DNA of 64,000 bases from Micromonospora craniellae (GTDB lineage: Bacteria > Actinomycetota > Actinomycetes > Mycobacteriales > Micromonosporaceae): contig NZ_CP061725.1 of assembly GCF_014764405.1 (NCBI RefSeq), forward strand, positions 124,001 to 188,000, written 5' to 3'. Each line of letters begins with the position of its first letter. The first letter of the stretch is position 1. A program made the translations under genes and the position numbers. Below are positions 1 to 8,757 of the stretch, in pieces. The notes under the pieces were generated by a model. The model worked only from the letters and a program-made list of their open reading frames with translations, searched no databases and was not told the DNA's origin.

Positions 1-1327
1 GCACCAGCGGCGTGCTGGTGGCCAACCAGCTCTGGAGCTTGCCCTCGCGCTTGGCGGCGTCGAAGTCCGCGCCGGAGGCCACGTTGTTCAGTTTGACCTC
101 GATGCCCACCTTGGCCAGTTGCGACCGCAGCAGGACGGCCACCTGTTCGCTGTGCGCGCCGACGTTGGCCGCGTTGTAGGCCAGTTCCATCGGGAAGCCG
201 TTGGGCAGGCCGGCCTCGGCCAGCAGTTGCTTGGCCCGGTCGATGTTGTGGGTGAGGGGCTGCGTCGCCCCCGGAGCGCCGAAGTCGTCGTGGATGAAGT
301 CGGTCGACGCCGTGGAGTAGCCCTGGTACGCGGAGTCGACGATCGCCGTACGGTCGACGGCGTAGGAGATGGCCTCGCGTACCCGCTTGTCGTCGAAGGG
401 CTCGGCCTTCAGGTTCGGCACCAGCACGTCGATGTTGGGATAGAGCACCCGTTCGAGCCGGACGCCGTTGCTGTTCTCCAGCGAGGAGAGCTGGTCGAAG
501 GTCAGCGCGCTGGCGACGTCGACCTGCCCGCTCTGGGCCAGTTGAAGCCGGTTCGAGGTGTCGGCCACGGCGCGCACCACCACGTCCGTCACCGTCGGCG
601 TACCGCGGAAGTAGTTCTTGTTGGCGGTGAGCCGGACTTCCTTGCCCGGGTCGAACGACCGCACCTCGTACGGCCCGAAGGTGGCGGTGTTCTCGCCCAG
701 CCACTTGTAGGCGTACGGGTCGTCGCCGGTGGCGTGCTTCTTGGCCTCGACCGAGTCGTAGATCGTCATGAAGAACGTGCTCAGGACCGAGACGCTGACC
801 GCGTTCGGCTGGGCGACGTTGATCGTGACCGTCCGGTCGTCGGTGACGGTGACCGGGTTCTCGATGTCCCATCCGCCGATACCCATGAGGATCTTGGCGA
901 TCGGCACACCCTCGCTGTTGACCATCCGCTCCACGGACCACTTCACGTCCTCGGCGGTGAGGACGTTGCCGAACTGGCTCTTGGCCTCGCGAAGCGTGAA
1001 CGTCATCTGCTTGCGGTCGTCGCTCAGCGTCCAGGACTCGGCGAGCTCGGGCTCGATCTGGTCCGGCGTCTGGAGGGTCGTCGCGCCGGCCTCGGGCTTC
1101 GTGAAGCGCACGAGGGTCCCGGAGATGTTCGGTAGCAGGTCGATCGAGATGAAGCCCTGGTAGCGCTCGGAGTCGAGGCTGGAGACCACTCCGGGCGCCG
1201 CGACGGTCAATGCCTGGCCGGTTCCGGCGTCGGTGCCGTCGCCGTCGTTCCCACTACAGCCCGCGACAGCCAGGCTCGTCACGGCGAGCGCCGCCACGGC
1301 CCGCATCCGAACGGAACTCGTTCCCAT
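1..1327 (-). CDS. ABC transporter substrate-binding lipoprotein, family 5 (C-terminus outside window)
   Basis: Extracellular solute-binding protein of the peptide/nickel (SBP_bac_5) class, expected to deliver oligopeptides or similar solutes to an ABC permease. The start ATG at 1327 follows a strong GGAGGT ribosome site. Residues 1-24 form a lipoprotein signal peptide with lipobox LAVAGC, so Cys24 would be lipidated. About 442 codons are visible before the window edge, out of about 520-560 usual for the family. Family-like stretches include KWLGENTATFGPYEV and REAISYAVDRTAIVDSAYQG. It is divergent from the cupin/dehydrogenase genes, so the solute may feed that pathway, but this is inference. 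The permease and ATPase genes would lie to the left, outside the window. Confidence 0.85.
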   Translation of the reverse strand, partial: MGTSSVRMRAVAALAVTSLAVAGCSGNDGDGTDAGTGQALTVAAPGVVSSLDSERYQGFISIDLLPNISGTLVRFTKPEAGATTLQTPDQIEPELAESWTLSDDRKQMTFTLREAKSQFGNVLTAEDVKWSVERMVNSEGVPIAKILMGIGGWDIENPVTVTDDRTVTINVAQPNAVSVSVLSTFFMTIYDSVEAKKHATGDDPYAYKWLGENTATFGPYEVRSFDPGKEVRLTANKNYFRGTPTVTDVVVRAVADTSNRLQLAQSGQVDVASALTFDQLSSLENSNGVRLERVLYPNIDVLVPNLKAEPFDDKRVREAISYAVDRTAIVDSAYQGYSTASTDFIHDDFGAPGATQPLTHNIDRAKQLLAEAGLPNGFPMELAYNAANVGAHSEQVAVLLRSQLAKVGIEVKLNNVASGADFDAAKREGKLQSWLATSTPLV

Positions 1328-1672
1328 GCCGACACCTCCACATTGTGTGCAAGGTTGCTTTATCAGGCGTACTTGACTTGGTGAAGCGGATCACAGGATG
1401 CGATGTTTGTATACAGGTTCTCGCCTGTCAAGGCTTCGTTCAGCCAGATCGGGGCCACCCCGCAGCGAACCTGGCGGACATCCGCACACGCTGGAGCGCG
1501 CGGGCCCAGACCCGCACCACTATCAGGCTTTGCATACATGAGCTGTGCCGCACTCTAACCATGCGCCGAACCCAGAGCTACCAGCTGGGAAGCCAGCGCG
1601 AGCGCCGCTCGCAGACCTAGACGCCCTCCGACAGATTACATACAATCCTGCCTCAACGTGAAGGAGGTCACC
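1328..1672. promoter_or_regulatory. Divergent intergenic region with four similar TTGTATACA-like sites
   Basis: This gap between two divergent transcripts contains four related near-palindromes: TTGTGTGCAA near 1343-1352, TTGTATACAG near 1407-1416, TTGCATACAT near 1530-1539 and TTACATACAA near 1636-1645. They resemble GntR-family operators (G-T-A-T-A-C core). The last contains TACAAT, a good -10 box for the plus-strand cupin operon. No regulator gene lies next to them, so a controlling protein would be encoded elsewhere. The plus-strand open frames here look like noise. Confidence 0.45.
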
Positions 1673-2461
1673 GTGACTCATGCCGGCAAGCGACGGGTCG
1701 TCGTCGATCAGGTGCCGCACCGCGTGTGGCGGGCAGCGGGCCTGCCCTTCGGACTTCTCACCCGCCAGATCAACGCCGACCCGGAGACCGGCGCGCAGAC
1801 GCTGGTCGTCGACGTCCCACCCGGCTGGCACATGCCGGCGCACTGGAACGGCGCCGACCTCGAACTCCTGGTCCGCGAGGGCGACCTGACCATCGCCGGC
1901 CGCCAGTGCCGACCCGGGCACTACCTCTTCCTCCCCTCCGGCACCGACATCGGCCCGGTCTCCTCGGCGGAGGGCGCCACGTTGATCTTCTGGACCGACT
2001 CCCCCTTCGAGGTCCGCACGGACGCGCGGCCGGCACCGTCGACACCGCTCGGCGAGACCGTCGACATCTTCGACCCGGCCAACTGGCGCCCCGTCCGGGA
2101 GGCGTTCGCGGGGGTGACCGACACGAGCAGCCATGGCGACCTCGATGTACCCACCCAGTGCATCCGGCTGCGCAAGGTCGAGGAGAGTGGCAAGGACACC
2201 ATCCTGTTCGTCCTGCCCCGAGGGTTCGCGAAGACCGCACTGGAGTTCCACCACAGCACCGAGGAGATCTTCTTCCTCGGCGGCTGGTGCGCCACCGACC
2301 CGGAGCACGTCTACCACGCCGGTGAATACCTGTGCTGGGAGCCGGGCGTGATCCACGGCGTGGTCACCGGCTGGGAGGCGCTCTGCCTCTCCAAGCACCA
2401 CGGACCGCTCACCAGCCCGCAGATCCCCCTCGGGGCCACCAGTGTGGACGCCGGACGGTGA
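1673..2461 (+). CDS. Cupin-domain protein (two cupin folds)
   Basis: A 262-residue protein with two beta-barrel cupin segments. The first, around residues 45-100, contains the GWHMPAHWNGADLELLVREG pattern. The second, around 165-245, contains ALEFHHSTEEIFFLGG. The start chosen is GTG 1673 because AAGGAGGT at 1661-1668 sits just before it; the in-frame GTG at 1658 lies upstream of that site. The stop overlaps the next start (GTGA), so the two cupin genes are translationally coupled and lead into a semialdehyde dehydrogenase gene. Cupins of this kind are metal-dependent oxygenases, isomerases or binding proteins. No specific reaction can be assigned. Confidence 0.75.
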   Translation: MTHAGKRRVVVDQVPHRVWRAAGLPFGLLTRQINADPETGAQTLVVDVPPGWHMPAHWNGADLELLVREGDLTIAGRQCRPGHYLFLPSGTDIGPVSSAEGATLIFWTDSPFEVRTDARPAPSTPLGETVDIFDPANWRPVREAFAGVTDTSSHGDLDVPTQCIRLRKVEESGKDTILFVLPRGFAKTALEFHHSTEEIFFLGGWCATDPEHVYHAGEYLCWEPGVIHGVVTGWEALCLSKHHGPLTSPQIPLGATSVDAGR

Positions 2462-2904
2462 CCCAGCTACCCCACGGCGGTCACCGTCGCACCTCACCGG
2501 GGACGTCCCGCCCGGCCTTCGTCGTGCGCCGCGACACGCTGGATTACGAACTGATCTCCGCCCTCAACCACAACCCCGACGACGAGGGGCTGGTGCACCG
2601 TCTCGTCGACCGGGACACCACCGGCGATCCGGAGTGCGAGTTCCTGACCGGTGTCTACCGCATGGAACCCGGGATGACCCACCCGCTGCACCTGCACGCC
2701 GACTCGGCCGAGTTCTACTACGTGCTGTCCGGTACGGCACGGTTCACGCTGGCCGACGAGGAGTTCGAGGCGGGCCCGGGCACCGCGATGTACATCCCCG
2801 CCGGAGTCGCCCACGCCATCGAGACCGGCAGCGCGGACGGCATGGAGCTCCTGTACTCCTTCAGCACCCCCGACCTGCGGGGAATCGGCACCAGGTGGCT
2901 CTAG
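2458..2904 (+). CDS. Small single-domain cupin protein
   Basis: A 148-residue cupin. Motif 1 is HPLHLHADSAEFYYVLSG, with two metal-type histidines and a glutamate. Motif 2 is PGTAMYIPAGVAHAIE. GTG 2458 overlaps the stop of the preceding cupin gene by four bases, so it is probably translated by coupling. The downstream neighbour, 62 bases on, is a CoA-acylating semialdehyde dehydrogenase. The trio may act on one small acid or sugar-derived substrate, possibly imported by the divergent binding protein; that link is inference. The metal-binding pattern is complete. Confidence 0.78.
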   Translation: MTQLPHGGHRRTSPGTSRPAFVVRRDTLDYELISALNHNPDDEGLVHRLVDRDTTGDPECEFLTGVYRMEPGMTHPLHLHADSAEFYYVLSGTARFTLADEEFEAGPGTAMYIPAGVAHAIETGSADGMELLYSFSTPDLRGIGTRWL

Positions 2905-2966
2905 GCCGGTATCGCGCCGGACCCACCGCACATCGACACAACCGTGGATCGACGAAGGAGACGAGG

Positions 2967-4457
2967 GTGCGCAGCATCGAACATTGGATCGCTGGGGCGT
3001 CCGCCGCCGGCACCGGGTACGCGACCGTGTACCAGCCCGCGACCGGCGCACCCCAGGCACAGGTCGCGATCGGTTCCCAGCCCGAGATCGACCAGGCCGT
3101 CGCGGCGGCGGCCCGGGCCTTCGAGTCGTGGGGCGACGTGTCCCTGTCCCACCGCGCCAAGGTTCTCTTCCGCTTCCGCGACCTGGTGGAGCGGCACGAG
3201 GACGAGTTGGCGAAGCTGGTCACCGCGGAACACGGCAAAACCGTCGAGGACGCGCGCGGCGAGGTGATCCGGGGCCGGGAGGTCGTCGAGTTCGCCTGCG
3301 GCATCCCGCAGCTACTCAAGGGCGCCTACTCCGACCAGGTCTCCACCGGCGTCGACTCGTACTCCCTGCGCGCGCCGCTCGGGGTCTGCGCCGGCATCAC
3401 CCCGTTCAACTTCCCGGTGATGGTGCCGATGTGGATGCACCCCATCGCCATCGCCTGCGGCAACACCTTCGTGCTCAAGCCCAGCGAACGCGACCCGTCC
3501 GCGTCGAATCTCGTCGCGCAGCTCTACGCCGACGCGGGCCTGCCCGACGGCGTCCTCAACGTGGTGCACGGCGGCAAGGAGGCGGTCGACGCGCTGCTCG
3601 ACCACCCGGACGTCGCAGCGGTGTCGTTCGTCGGCTCCACCCCGGTCGCCCGTCGCGTACACCAGCGCGCCGCCGCCTCCGGTAAACGGGTGCAGGCGTT
3701 GGGCGGGGCGAAGAACCACGCCGTGGTGCTGCCCGACGCCGACCTGGCCGAGGCGGCGCGGCAGATCACGTCCGCGGCGTACGGGTCGGCCGGACAACGC
3801 TGCATGGCCATCTCCGCCGTGATCGCGGTCGGCTCCGCCGGGGACGAACTGGTCGACCTGCTGCGGCGGGAGGCCTCGGCCATCGTGGTGGGCCCCGGCG
3901 ACCAGGTGTCGTCCCAGATGGGCCCGGTGGTCACCGACGAGGCGCGGGACCGCGTCATCACCTCCGTGGACGGTGCGCAGAAGGCCGGGGCCACGGTGGT
4001 CGTCGACGGCCGGGACCTCCGGGTGGACGGCCACGACAACGGATACTTCGTCGGCCCCTGCCTGCTGGACCGGGTCACCCCCGACATGGCCGCGTACCAG
4101 CAGGAGATCTTCGGACCGGTCCTGGTGGTGCTGCGGGCCGAGAGCCTGGACGAGGCGATCAGGATCATCAACGCCAACCCGTACGGCAACGGGACCGCGC
4201 TGTTCACCTCCGCCGGGGCGGCGGCCCGCCGCTTCGTCCGCACCGTCACGGTCGGCATGGTCGGGGTGAACGTCCCGCTGCCGGTTCCGATGGCGTACCA
4301 CTCCTTCGGCGGTTGGAAGGCGTCGCTCTTCGGCGACACCCACATCCACGGCCAGGAGGGCGTGGCGTTCTACACCCGGGGCAAGGTCGTCACCACCAGG
4401 TGGCCGGGCACGACCCCGACGGCCCGGCCGGACTTCCACTTCCCCACCGCCACCTGA
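2967..4457 (+). CDS. mmsA: Methylmalonate-semialdehyde dehydrogenase (CoA-acylating)
   Basis: A 496-residue NAD- and CoA-dependent aldehyde dehydrogenase that would convert methylmalonate or malonate semialdehyde to propionyl-CoA or acetyl-CoA. It carries SFVGSTPVA, LGGAKNHAVVLPDAD and the nucleophile motif GSAGQRCMAIS with the catalytic Cys. The C-terminal GVNVPLPVPMAYHSFGGWK is typical of MmsA/IolA. Length matches the family (about 500). GTG 2967 follows AAGGAG at 2955-2960. It is one of two mmsA-type genes here; the other (9907-11406) is in the valine operon. Lying with cupin genes, this copy may serve another pathway, for example inositol-like degradation, but no iol genes are present. 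Confidence 0.9.
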   Translation: MRSIEHWIAGASAAGTGYATVYQPATGAPQAQVAIGSQPEIDQAVAAAARAFESWGDVSLSHRAKVLFRFRDLVERHEDELAKLVTAEHGKTVEDARGEVIRGREVVEFACGIPQLLKGAYSDQVSTGVDSYSLRAPLGVCAGITPFNFPVMVPMWMHPIAIACGNTFVLKPSERDPSASNLVAQLYADAGLPDGVLNVVHGGKEAVDALLDHPDVAAVSFVGSTPVARRVHQRAAASGKRVQALGGAKNHAVVLPDADLAEAARQITSAAYGSAGQRCMAISAVIAVGSAGDELVDLLRREASAIVVGPGDQVSSQMGPVVTDEARDRVITSVDGAQKAGATVVVDGRDLRVDGHDNGYFVGPCLLDRVTPDMAAYQQEIFGPVLVVLRAESLDEAIRIINANPYGNGTALFTSAGAAARRFVRTVTVGMVGVNVPLPVPMAYHSFGGWKASLFGDTHIHGQEGVAFYTRGKVVTTRWPGTTPTARPDFHFPTAT

Positions 4458-4521
4458 CCGGCAGCGCTGACCGGCACGGGCTCCCCGACGTCGTCGCCCT
4501 GCCGCGCGGGTGATCGCCCTG

Positions 4522-4563
4522 GCCCGGAACGGGGCTCGGCCGGAGCCGAGACCCGTCCCGGGC
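4522..4563. terminator. Hairpin between convergent genes
   Basis: A long GC-rich inverted repeat, with arms CCCGG..CGGG..CTCGGC and GCCGAG..CCGT..CCGGG around a CGGA loop, lies between the end of mmsA and the converging pseudogene. It has no T tract, as is common for actinomycete terminators, and could serve both directions. Confidence 0.6.
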
Positions 4564-4577
4564 CGCTGCGGCGAGGA

Positions 4578-6013
4578 TCAGTTGATCCGGATCGGGGCCA
4601 GGTCGAACCGGTCGAGGTTCGGCGCCCACTGGCTGTCCAGGGTGGGCATGCAGGGCGTCGGGCACCCTTGCGCCGTGGCCCCGTTGGCCGGGTCGTTGTA
4701 CATGGTGATGGTGTTCGTCCCCGCCGTGAGGGTCACCGGTACGCCACGCGCCCACCAGTTGCCCCACGACCAGGTGTTCTTGAACCAGTACCGGGTGGCG
4801 TCGCCGCCGTTGACGGCGAGGTCGACCGGGCGGGAGATGATGTCGGCGTTGTAGACGTGACCGGTGTCCCGCTCGTCGTTGGAGTAGTGCACGACGAGCG
4901 TGTAGTCACCGGCGCGGTCCACGTCGACCTGGAAGGACAGCCGGTTCTGCGGCCCCTGGCCGACCCAGCCGACGTACTGCCCGCCCGAGGCGTACCCGTG
5001 GTTCTCCACTGCGGCCGAGCCGGTCAGGGTGGCCGATTCGGCTTCCACCGTCCGCACCGCCGGCGCGTTCGTGGCTCGGGTGACGCTGAGCTTGTCGCGG
5101 CGGACAGGAAGAGGCGGTGCCGGTCGGTCTTGACGAACGCGCCACCGCCCGGGTTGGCCCGGAGCACGGCACCGTCGACCGGACGCCGGTCGAGTTCGAT
5201 GTTCGCGGTGACCGACCCGCGCCGCCCCGGGCTGTTGTGCCGGTTCTGCCCGCTCCAGGTGGTCGCGGAGACCGTCACGTTGACCCTGCCGCCGAACAGC
5301 TTCCGGTCGATGTTGTCGATCACGACGTCGAAGTCGGTTTCGGTGCCGCCGCCGGCGATGACCCGGGCCTGGCGGCGACTGTCGTCGATGGCCCCGATGG
5401 CTTCGAGCTTGTCGATGGTCGTGGCGGGCGGTGGGGTCACCTTGACGGTGTCGGCGCCGGCCAGGTCGGCGTACATCTTGTAGAACCACCAGCCGCCACC
5501 GGGCTTGTTGGTCTCCACGACGTCCCCGCCGAGGAGCCCGGCCGCGGTCCAGTACGCCTTGCCGCCCGCGTCGACCTTGGCCTCCTCGAACATGGCGACG
5601 TACTGGAGGAGTTGGCCGGGCACGGTCAGGTCCCGGTTACCGCCGTACTCGTTGATGTTGATCGGGATCGGCGCGATGCCGCGCTCGCGCTCCAGGTTGC
5701 GGTAGGTCTGGTAGTTGGTCCGGAAGTAGTTGCCGTGCTGCGGGTCCAGGCCGGTGGAGTCGAGCTGGTGCCAGGAGACGAAGTCGGGCAGGACGTCGTT
5801 GTCGCGGGCGAAGGTGAGGAAGTCGCCGTAGAAGCGCTCACGGAACAGCGCGTCGTTGGCGCCCATGACGCGGGCGTCCTGGTCGTGCTCCCGGATGTAC
5901 TCGACCGCGGTCTTCCAGTGGCTGAGCAACGCGTCCCTGCGCTGCTGGTACTGGGTGAGGTTGCCGGTGGAGGTGCCGTACCAGATGAAGTCCGGCTCGT
6001 TCGAGGCACGTGG
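4578..6013 (-). pseudogene. Decayed GH39-like glycoside hydrolase with C-terminal carbohydrate-binding module
   Basis: The remnant reads NEPDFIWYG at its broken 5' end (the acid/base region of clan A hydrolases) and later ININEYGG (the likely nucleophile Glu). A beta-sandwich region follows, then a CBM6/CBM35-type module starting VRTVEAESATLTGSAAVENH and ending at 4578. Two lesions are visible. The N-terminal half, with signal peptide and first barrel strands, is missing: homology stops near 6005, about 30 bases from the echA stop. The reading frame also shifts near 5100-5105, between FVKTDRHRLFL and the frame carrying SVTRATNAPAVRTVE. Originally a secreted polysaccharide-degrading enzyme; now almost certainly inactive. 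Confidence 0.72.
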
Positions 6014-6041
6014 ACCGCACCGAAGGGCGCCTCTCACGTCC

Positions 6042-6818
6042 CTATCGGTCGATGAACTGTGGTGGGCGCTTGGCGATGAAGGCGGCCATGCCCTCGGTCT
6101 GGTCGGCGGTGGCGAAGGTGGCGTGGAACAGTCGCCGTTCGTGCAGCAGCCCTTCGGCCAGGGAGACCTCGAAGGAACGGTTGATCGCCTCCTTGACCAT
6201 GCGTGCGGCGGGGGCGGACATGCCGGCGATCCGGGTGGCGAGTTGGATCGCCTGGTCGAGCAGTTGGTCGGCGGAAACGACCCGGGAGACCATACCTGCG
6301 CGTTCGGCCTCGTCGGCGGTCATCGTCCGTCCGGTCAGGCACAGGTCCATGGCCTTGGCCTTGCCGATGGCGCGGGTCAGGCGTTGTGATCCACCCATCC
6401 CGGGGATGACTCCCAGGGTGATCTCCGGTTGGCCGAAACGGGCGGTGTCGGCGGCGATGACGATGTCGCACATCATCGCCAGTTCGCAGCCGCCGCCGAG
6501 GGCGTAGCCGGCCACTGCGGCGATGAGTGGGGTGCGTACGGCGCTCATCGCCGACCAGCCGCCGAACCAGTCGGCGGCGTCCATCTCGCTGTAGGTGCGG
6601 TCGGCCATCTCCTTGATGTCGGCGCCGGCGGCGAACGCCGTGGCCGAACCGGTGATGATGATGGCCTTGACCGCGGGTTCGGCGTCCAGGGTGGCGGCGG
6701 CTGCGGTCAGGTCCCGCATCACCTGGAGTGACAGTGCGTTGAGGGCGTGCGGCCGGTTGAGGGTGACGATCGCGATGCCGTCGTGGGCGACGTCGATCAG
6801 AATCGTCTCGTCGCTCAT
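6042..6818 (-). CDS. Enoyl-CoA hydratase
   Basis: A 258-residue crotonase-fold enzyme. Oxyanion-hole segments are FAAGADIKEM and GYALGGGCELAMMCD, and the second catalytic Glu lies in FGQPEITLGVIPGMGG. It would hydrate methacrylyl-CoA to 3-hydroxyisobutyryl-CoA in valine breakdown. It is last in an eight-gene minus-strand operon. Its ATG overlaps the mmsB stop (ATGA), so translation is coupled. All steps from isobutyryl-CoA to propionyl-CoA are encoded beside it, which supports this assignment over generic beta-oxidation. Confidence 0.88.
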   Translation of the reverse strand: MSDETILIDVAHDGIAIVTLNRPHALNALSLQVMRDLTAAAATLDAEPAVKAIIITGSATAFAAGADIKEMADRTYSEMDAADWFGGWSAMSAVRTPLIAAVAGYALGGGCELAMMCDIVIAADTARFGQPEITLGVIPGMGGSQRLTRAIGKAKAMDLCLTGRTMTADEAERAGMVSRVVSADQLLDQAIQLATRIAGMSAPAARMVKEAINRSFEVSLAEGLLHERRLFHATFATADQTEGMAAFIAKRPPQFIDR

Positions 6819-7714
6819 GCGGTGGCCTCCGGTGTGCTCGTGCGGGTGGCGAGGGCGGTGATGATCGCCGAGAAGTCCAGTGCGCCGTTGCCGGCGGCGA
6901 CGAACTGGTCGTAGAGGACGGCTGCGGCGGCCCCGAGTGGGGTGGCGACGTCCGCGCGCGTCGCGCTGGCCTGCGCGAGGTGAAGATCCTTGCGCATCAG
7001 CAGGGCGGAGAAGCCGCCCTGGTAGTCACGGTTGGCCGGGCTGGTGGGCACCGGTCCGGGGACGGGGCAGTAGCTGGTCAGCGCCCAGCACTGGGCCGAC
7101 GAGGTCGAGGCCACCTCGAACAGCGCCTGGTCGCTCAGACCGAGTGACCGGCCGAGGAGGAATGCCTCGGACACGGCGATCATGGAGACGCCGAGGACCA
7201 TGTTGTTGCAGGTCTTCGCGGCTTGTCCCGATCCGGATGGGCCACAGTGGATGACCCGGGTACCCATCGCGTCGAGCAGCGGGCGGGCCGTCTCAAGCGC
7301 GTCGGCAGGGCCGCCGACCATGAAGGTGAGGGTGCCGGCGGCGGCGCCGGCCACGCCGCCGGAGACGGGGGCGTCGAGTGGGGCGAAGCCCGCGTCGGCG
7401 GCCCGGGCGGCGGCTGCCTGCGCGTCGGTGACGGCGACAGTGGAGCAGTCCACCAGCAGTGCGCCGGGTGCGGCGTCGGCGAGTACCGCGTCGTAGCAGT
7501 CGGCCAGGTGTTGTCCCGTGGGCAACATGGTGATCACCGCGTCGGCGCCGCGGACCGCTGCGGTGACGCTGTCGGTCACGGTGACGCCGCGCGCGGTCGC
7601 CTGGTGAGCGGCGGCGGGTGCGGGATCGTATCCGATCACCTGGTGGCCTGCGGTGACGAGGTGGGCTGCCATCGGGGCGCCCATGTTGCCCAGTCCCAGA
7701 AACGCGATGGTCAC
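6815..7714 (-). CDS. mmsB: 3-hydroxyisobutyrate dehydrogenase
   Basis: A 299-residue NAD-dependent dehydrogenase oxidising 3-hydroxyisobutyrate to methylmalonate semialdehyde. It begins with the Rossmann motif FLGLGNMGAPMA, has the substrate-binding DAPVSGGVAGA motif, and the catalytic lysine in GSGQAAKTCNNMVLG. Length is normal for the family. GTG 7714 is chosen because it overlaps the preceding stop by four bases and directly precedes the TIAFLGLGNMG start; the frame stays open far upstream but that part is antisense noise. It sits between the hydrolase that makes its substrate and the hydratase, in the valine operon. Confidence 0.9.
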   Translation of the reverse strand: MTIAFLGLGNMGAPMAAHLVTAGHQVIGYDPAPAAAHQATARGVTVTDSVTAAVRGADAVITMLPTGQHLADCYDAVLADAAPGALLVDCSTVAVTDAQAAAARAADAGFAPLDAPVSGGVAGAAAGTLTFMVGGPADALETARPLLDAMGTRVIHCGPSGSGQAAKTCNNMVLGVSMIAVSEAFLLGRSLGLSDQALFEVASTSSAQCWALTSYCPVPGPVPTSPANRDYQGGFSALLMRKDLHLAQASATRADVATPLGAAAAVLYDQFVAAGNGALDFSAIITALATRTSTPEATA

Positions 7715-8757
7715 GGTGCCTCCACGGTCAGGTCCGGCAGGTTGTCCCGTGGGCCGAAACAGGCGTCCACGAGGTGCGGTGACACGTCGGCGAGCGTCGA
7801 CGGCTGCCAGCGGGGCCGGCGGTCCTTGTCGATGATCTGGGCGCGGATTCCTTCGGCCAGGTCGGGCAGCCGCAGCATCGCGGCGGACAGCCGATACTCC
7901 TGTGCCAGGGCTGCCGGCAGGTCGGGCAGGTTTGCGGCGCTGCGCAGCGAGCGGAGCGTGACGGACAGCGCGGTGGGTGACCGGCTGTCGACGACAGTGG
8001 CGGCGGTTCGTGCGTCGGGTGTGTGGTGGCGGGTGAGTCGCTCGATGATCTCTTCGACCGACTCGCCGGCGTAGCACTCGTCGATCCAGTCTCGGGCGGC
8101 GGTGAGGGCGGCCGGGGGTGGGGTGGTGGCGAACGAGGCGACGGCGCCGGCGGCGTCCCGCCGGGCCAGCGCGAGCCTCAGGTACGGGAGCCGCTCGGTG
8201 GGGATGTAGTGATCGGCCAGGCCGACAGCGATGGCGTCGGCGGCACCGATGGGGGTGCCGGTCAGGGCGAGGTGGGTGCCGAGTTGGCCTGGTGCGTGAG
8301 AGAGCAGCCACGATCCGCCGACGTCGGGGTGGAAACCGATGCCCACCTCCGGCATCGCGAGCCGGGAACGTTCGGTCACCACCCGCAGCGACGCGTGGCC
8401 GGAGATACCGATCCCGCCGCCCATGACCAGCCCGTCCATCCAGGCCACGATGGGTTTGGGATAGGCGGCGATGGTGGCGTTGAGCCGGTACTCGTCGGCC
8501 CAGAAGTCCAGCGAGGCGGTACCTCCGGACACGGCGTCGGCGTGGATGGCTCGGATGTCGCCGCCGGCGCACAGGCCACGATCACCGGCGCCGGTGATCA
8601 GGACGGTGCGGACCCGGTCGGAGGCCGCCCACAGGGCCAGGGTGCGGCGGATGATGGTGACCATCTCCGCGGTCAGGGCGTTGATCGCGGTCGGCCGGTT
8701 CAGGGTCAGGTGCCCGAGATGGCCGGTCAGCCGGGCGATGACCGGTGGCGCGCTCAC
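7711..8757 (-). CDS. 3-hydroxyisobutyryl-CoA hydrolase
   Basis: A 348-residue crotonase-superfamily thioesterase releasing 3-hydroxyisobutyrate from its CoA ester. HIBCH-like features are the length (about 90 residues longer than hydratases), GDRGLCAGGDIRAIH, MDGLVMGGGIGIS and AMPEVGIGFHPDVGGS, which holds the catalytic glutamate. The GTG start overlaps the acyl-CoA dehydrogenase stop (GTGA), and its own stop overlaps mmsB. The ordered overlaps indicate coupled synthesis of consecutive valine-pathway enzymes. Confidence 0.88.
   Translation of the reverse strand: MSAPPVIARLTGHLGHLTLNRPTAINALTAEMVTIIRRTLALWAASDRVRTVLITGAGDRGLCAGGDIRAIHADAVSGGTASLDFWADEYRLNATIAAYPKPIVAWMDGLVMGGGIGISGHASLRVVTERSRLAMPEVGIGFHPDVGGSWLLSHAPGQLGTHLALTGTPIGAADAIAVGLADHYIPTERLPYLRLALARRDAAGAVASFATTPPPAALTAARDWIDECYAGESVEEIIERLTRHHTPDARTAATVVDSRSPTALSVTLRSLRSAANLPDLPAALAQEYRLSAAMLRLPDLAEGIRAQIIDKDRRPRWQPSTLADVSPHLVDACFGPRDNLPDLTVEAP

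Noticed and set aside
119..1135. 338-residue plus-strand frame opposite the solute-binding protein
   Set aside because: Shadow frame on the antisense strand; composition is Arg/Val/Gly-rich with no domain, while the minus strand has a signal peptide and family motifs.
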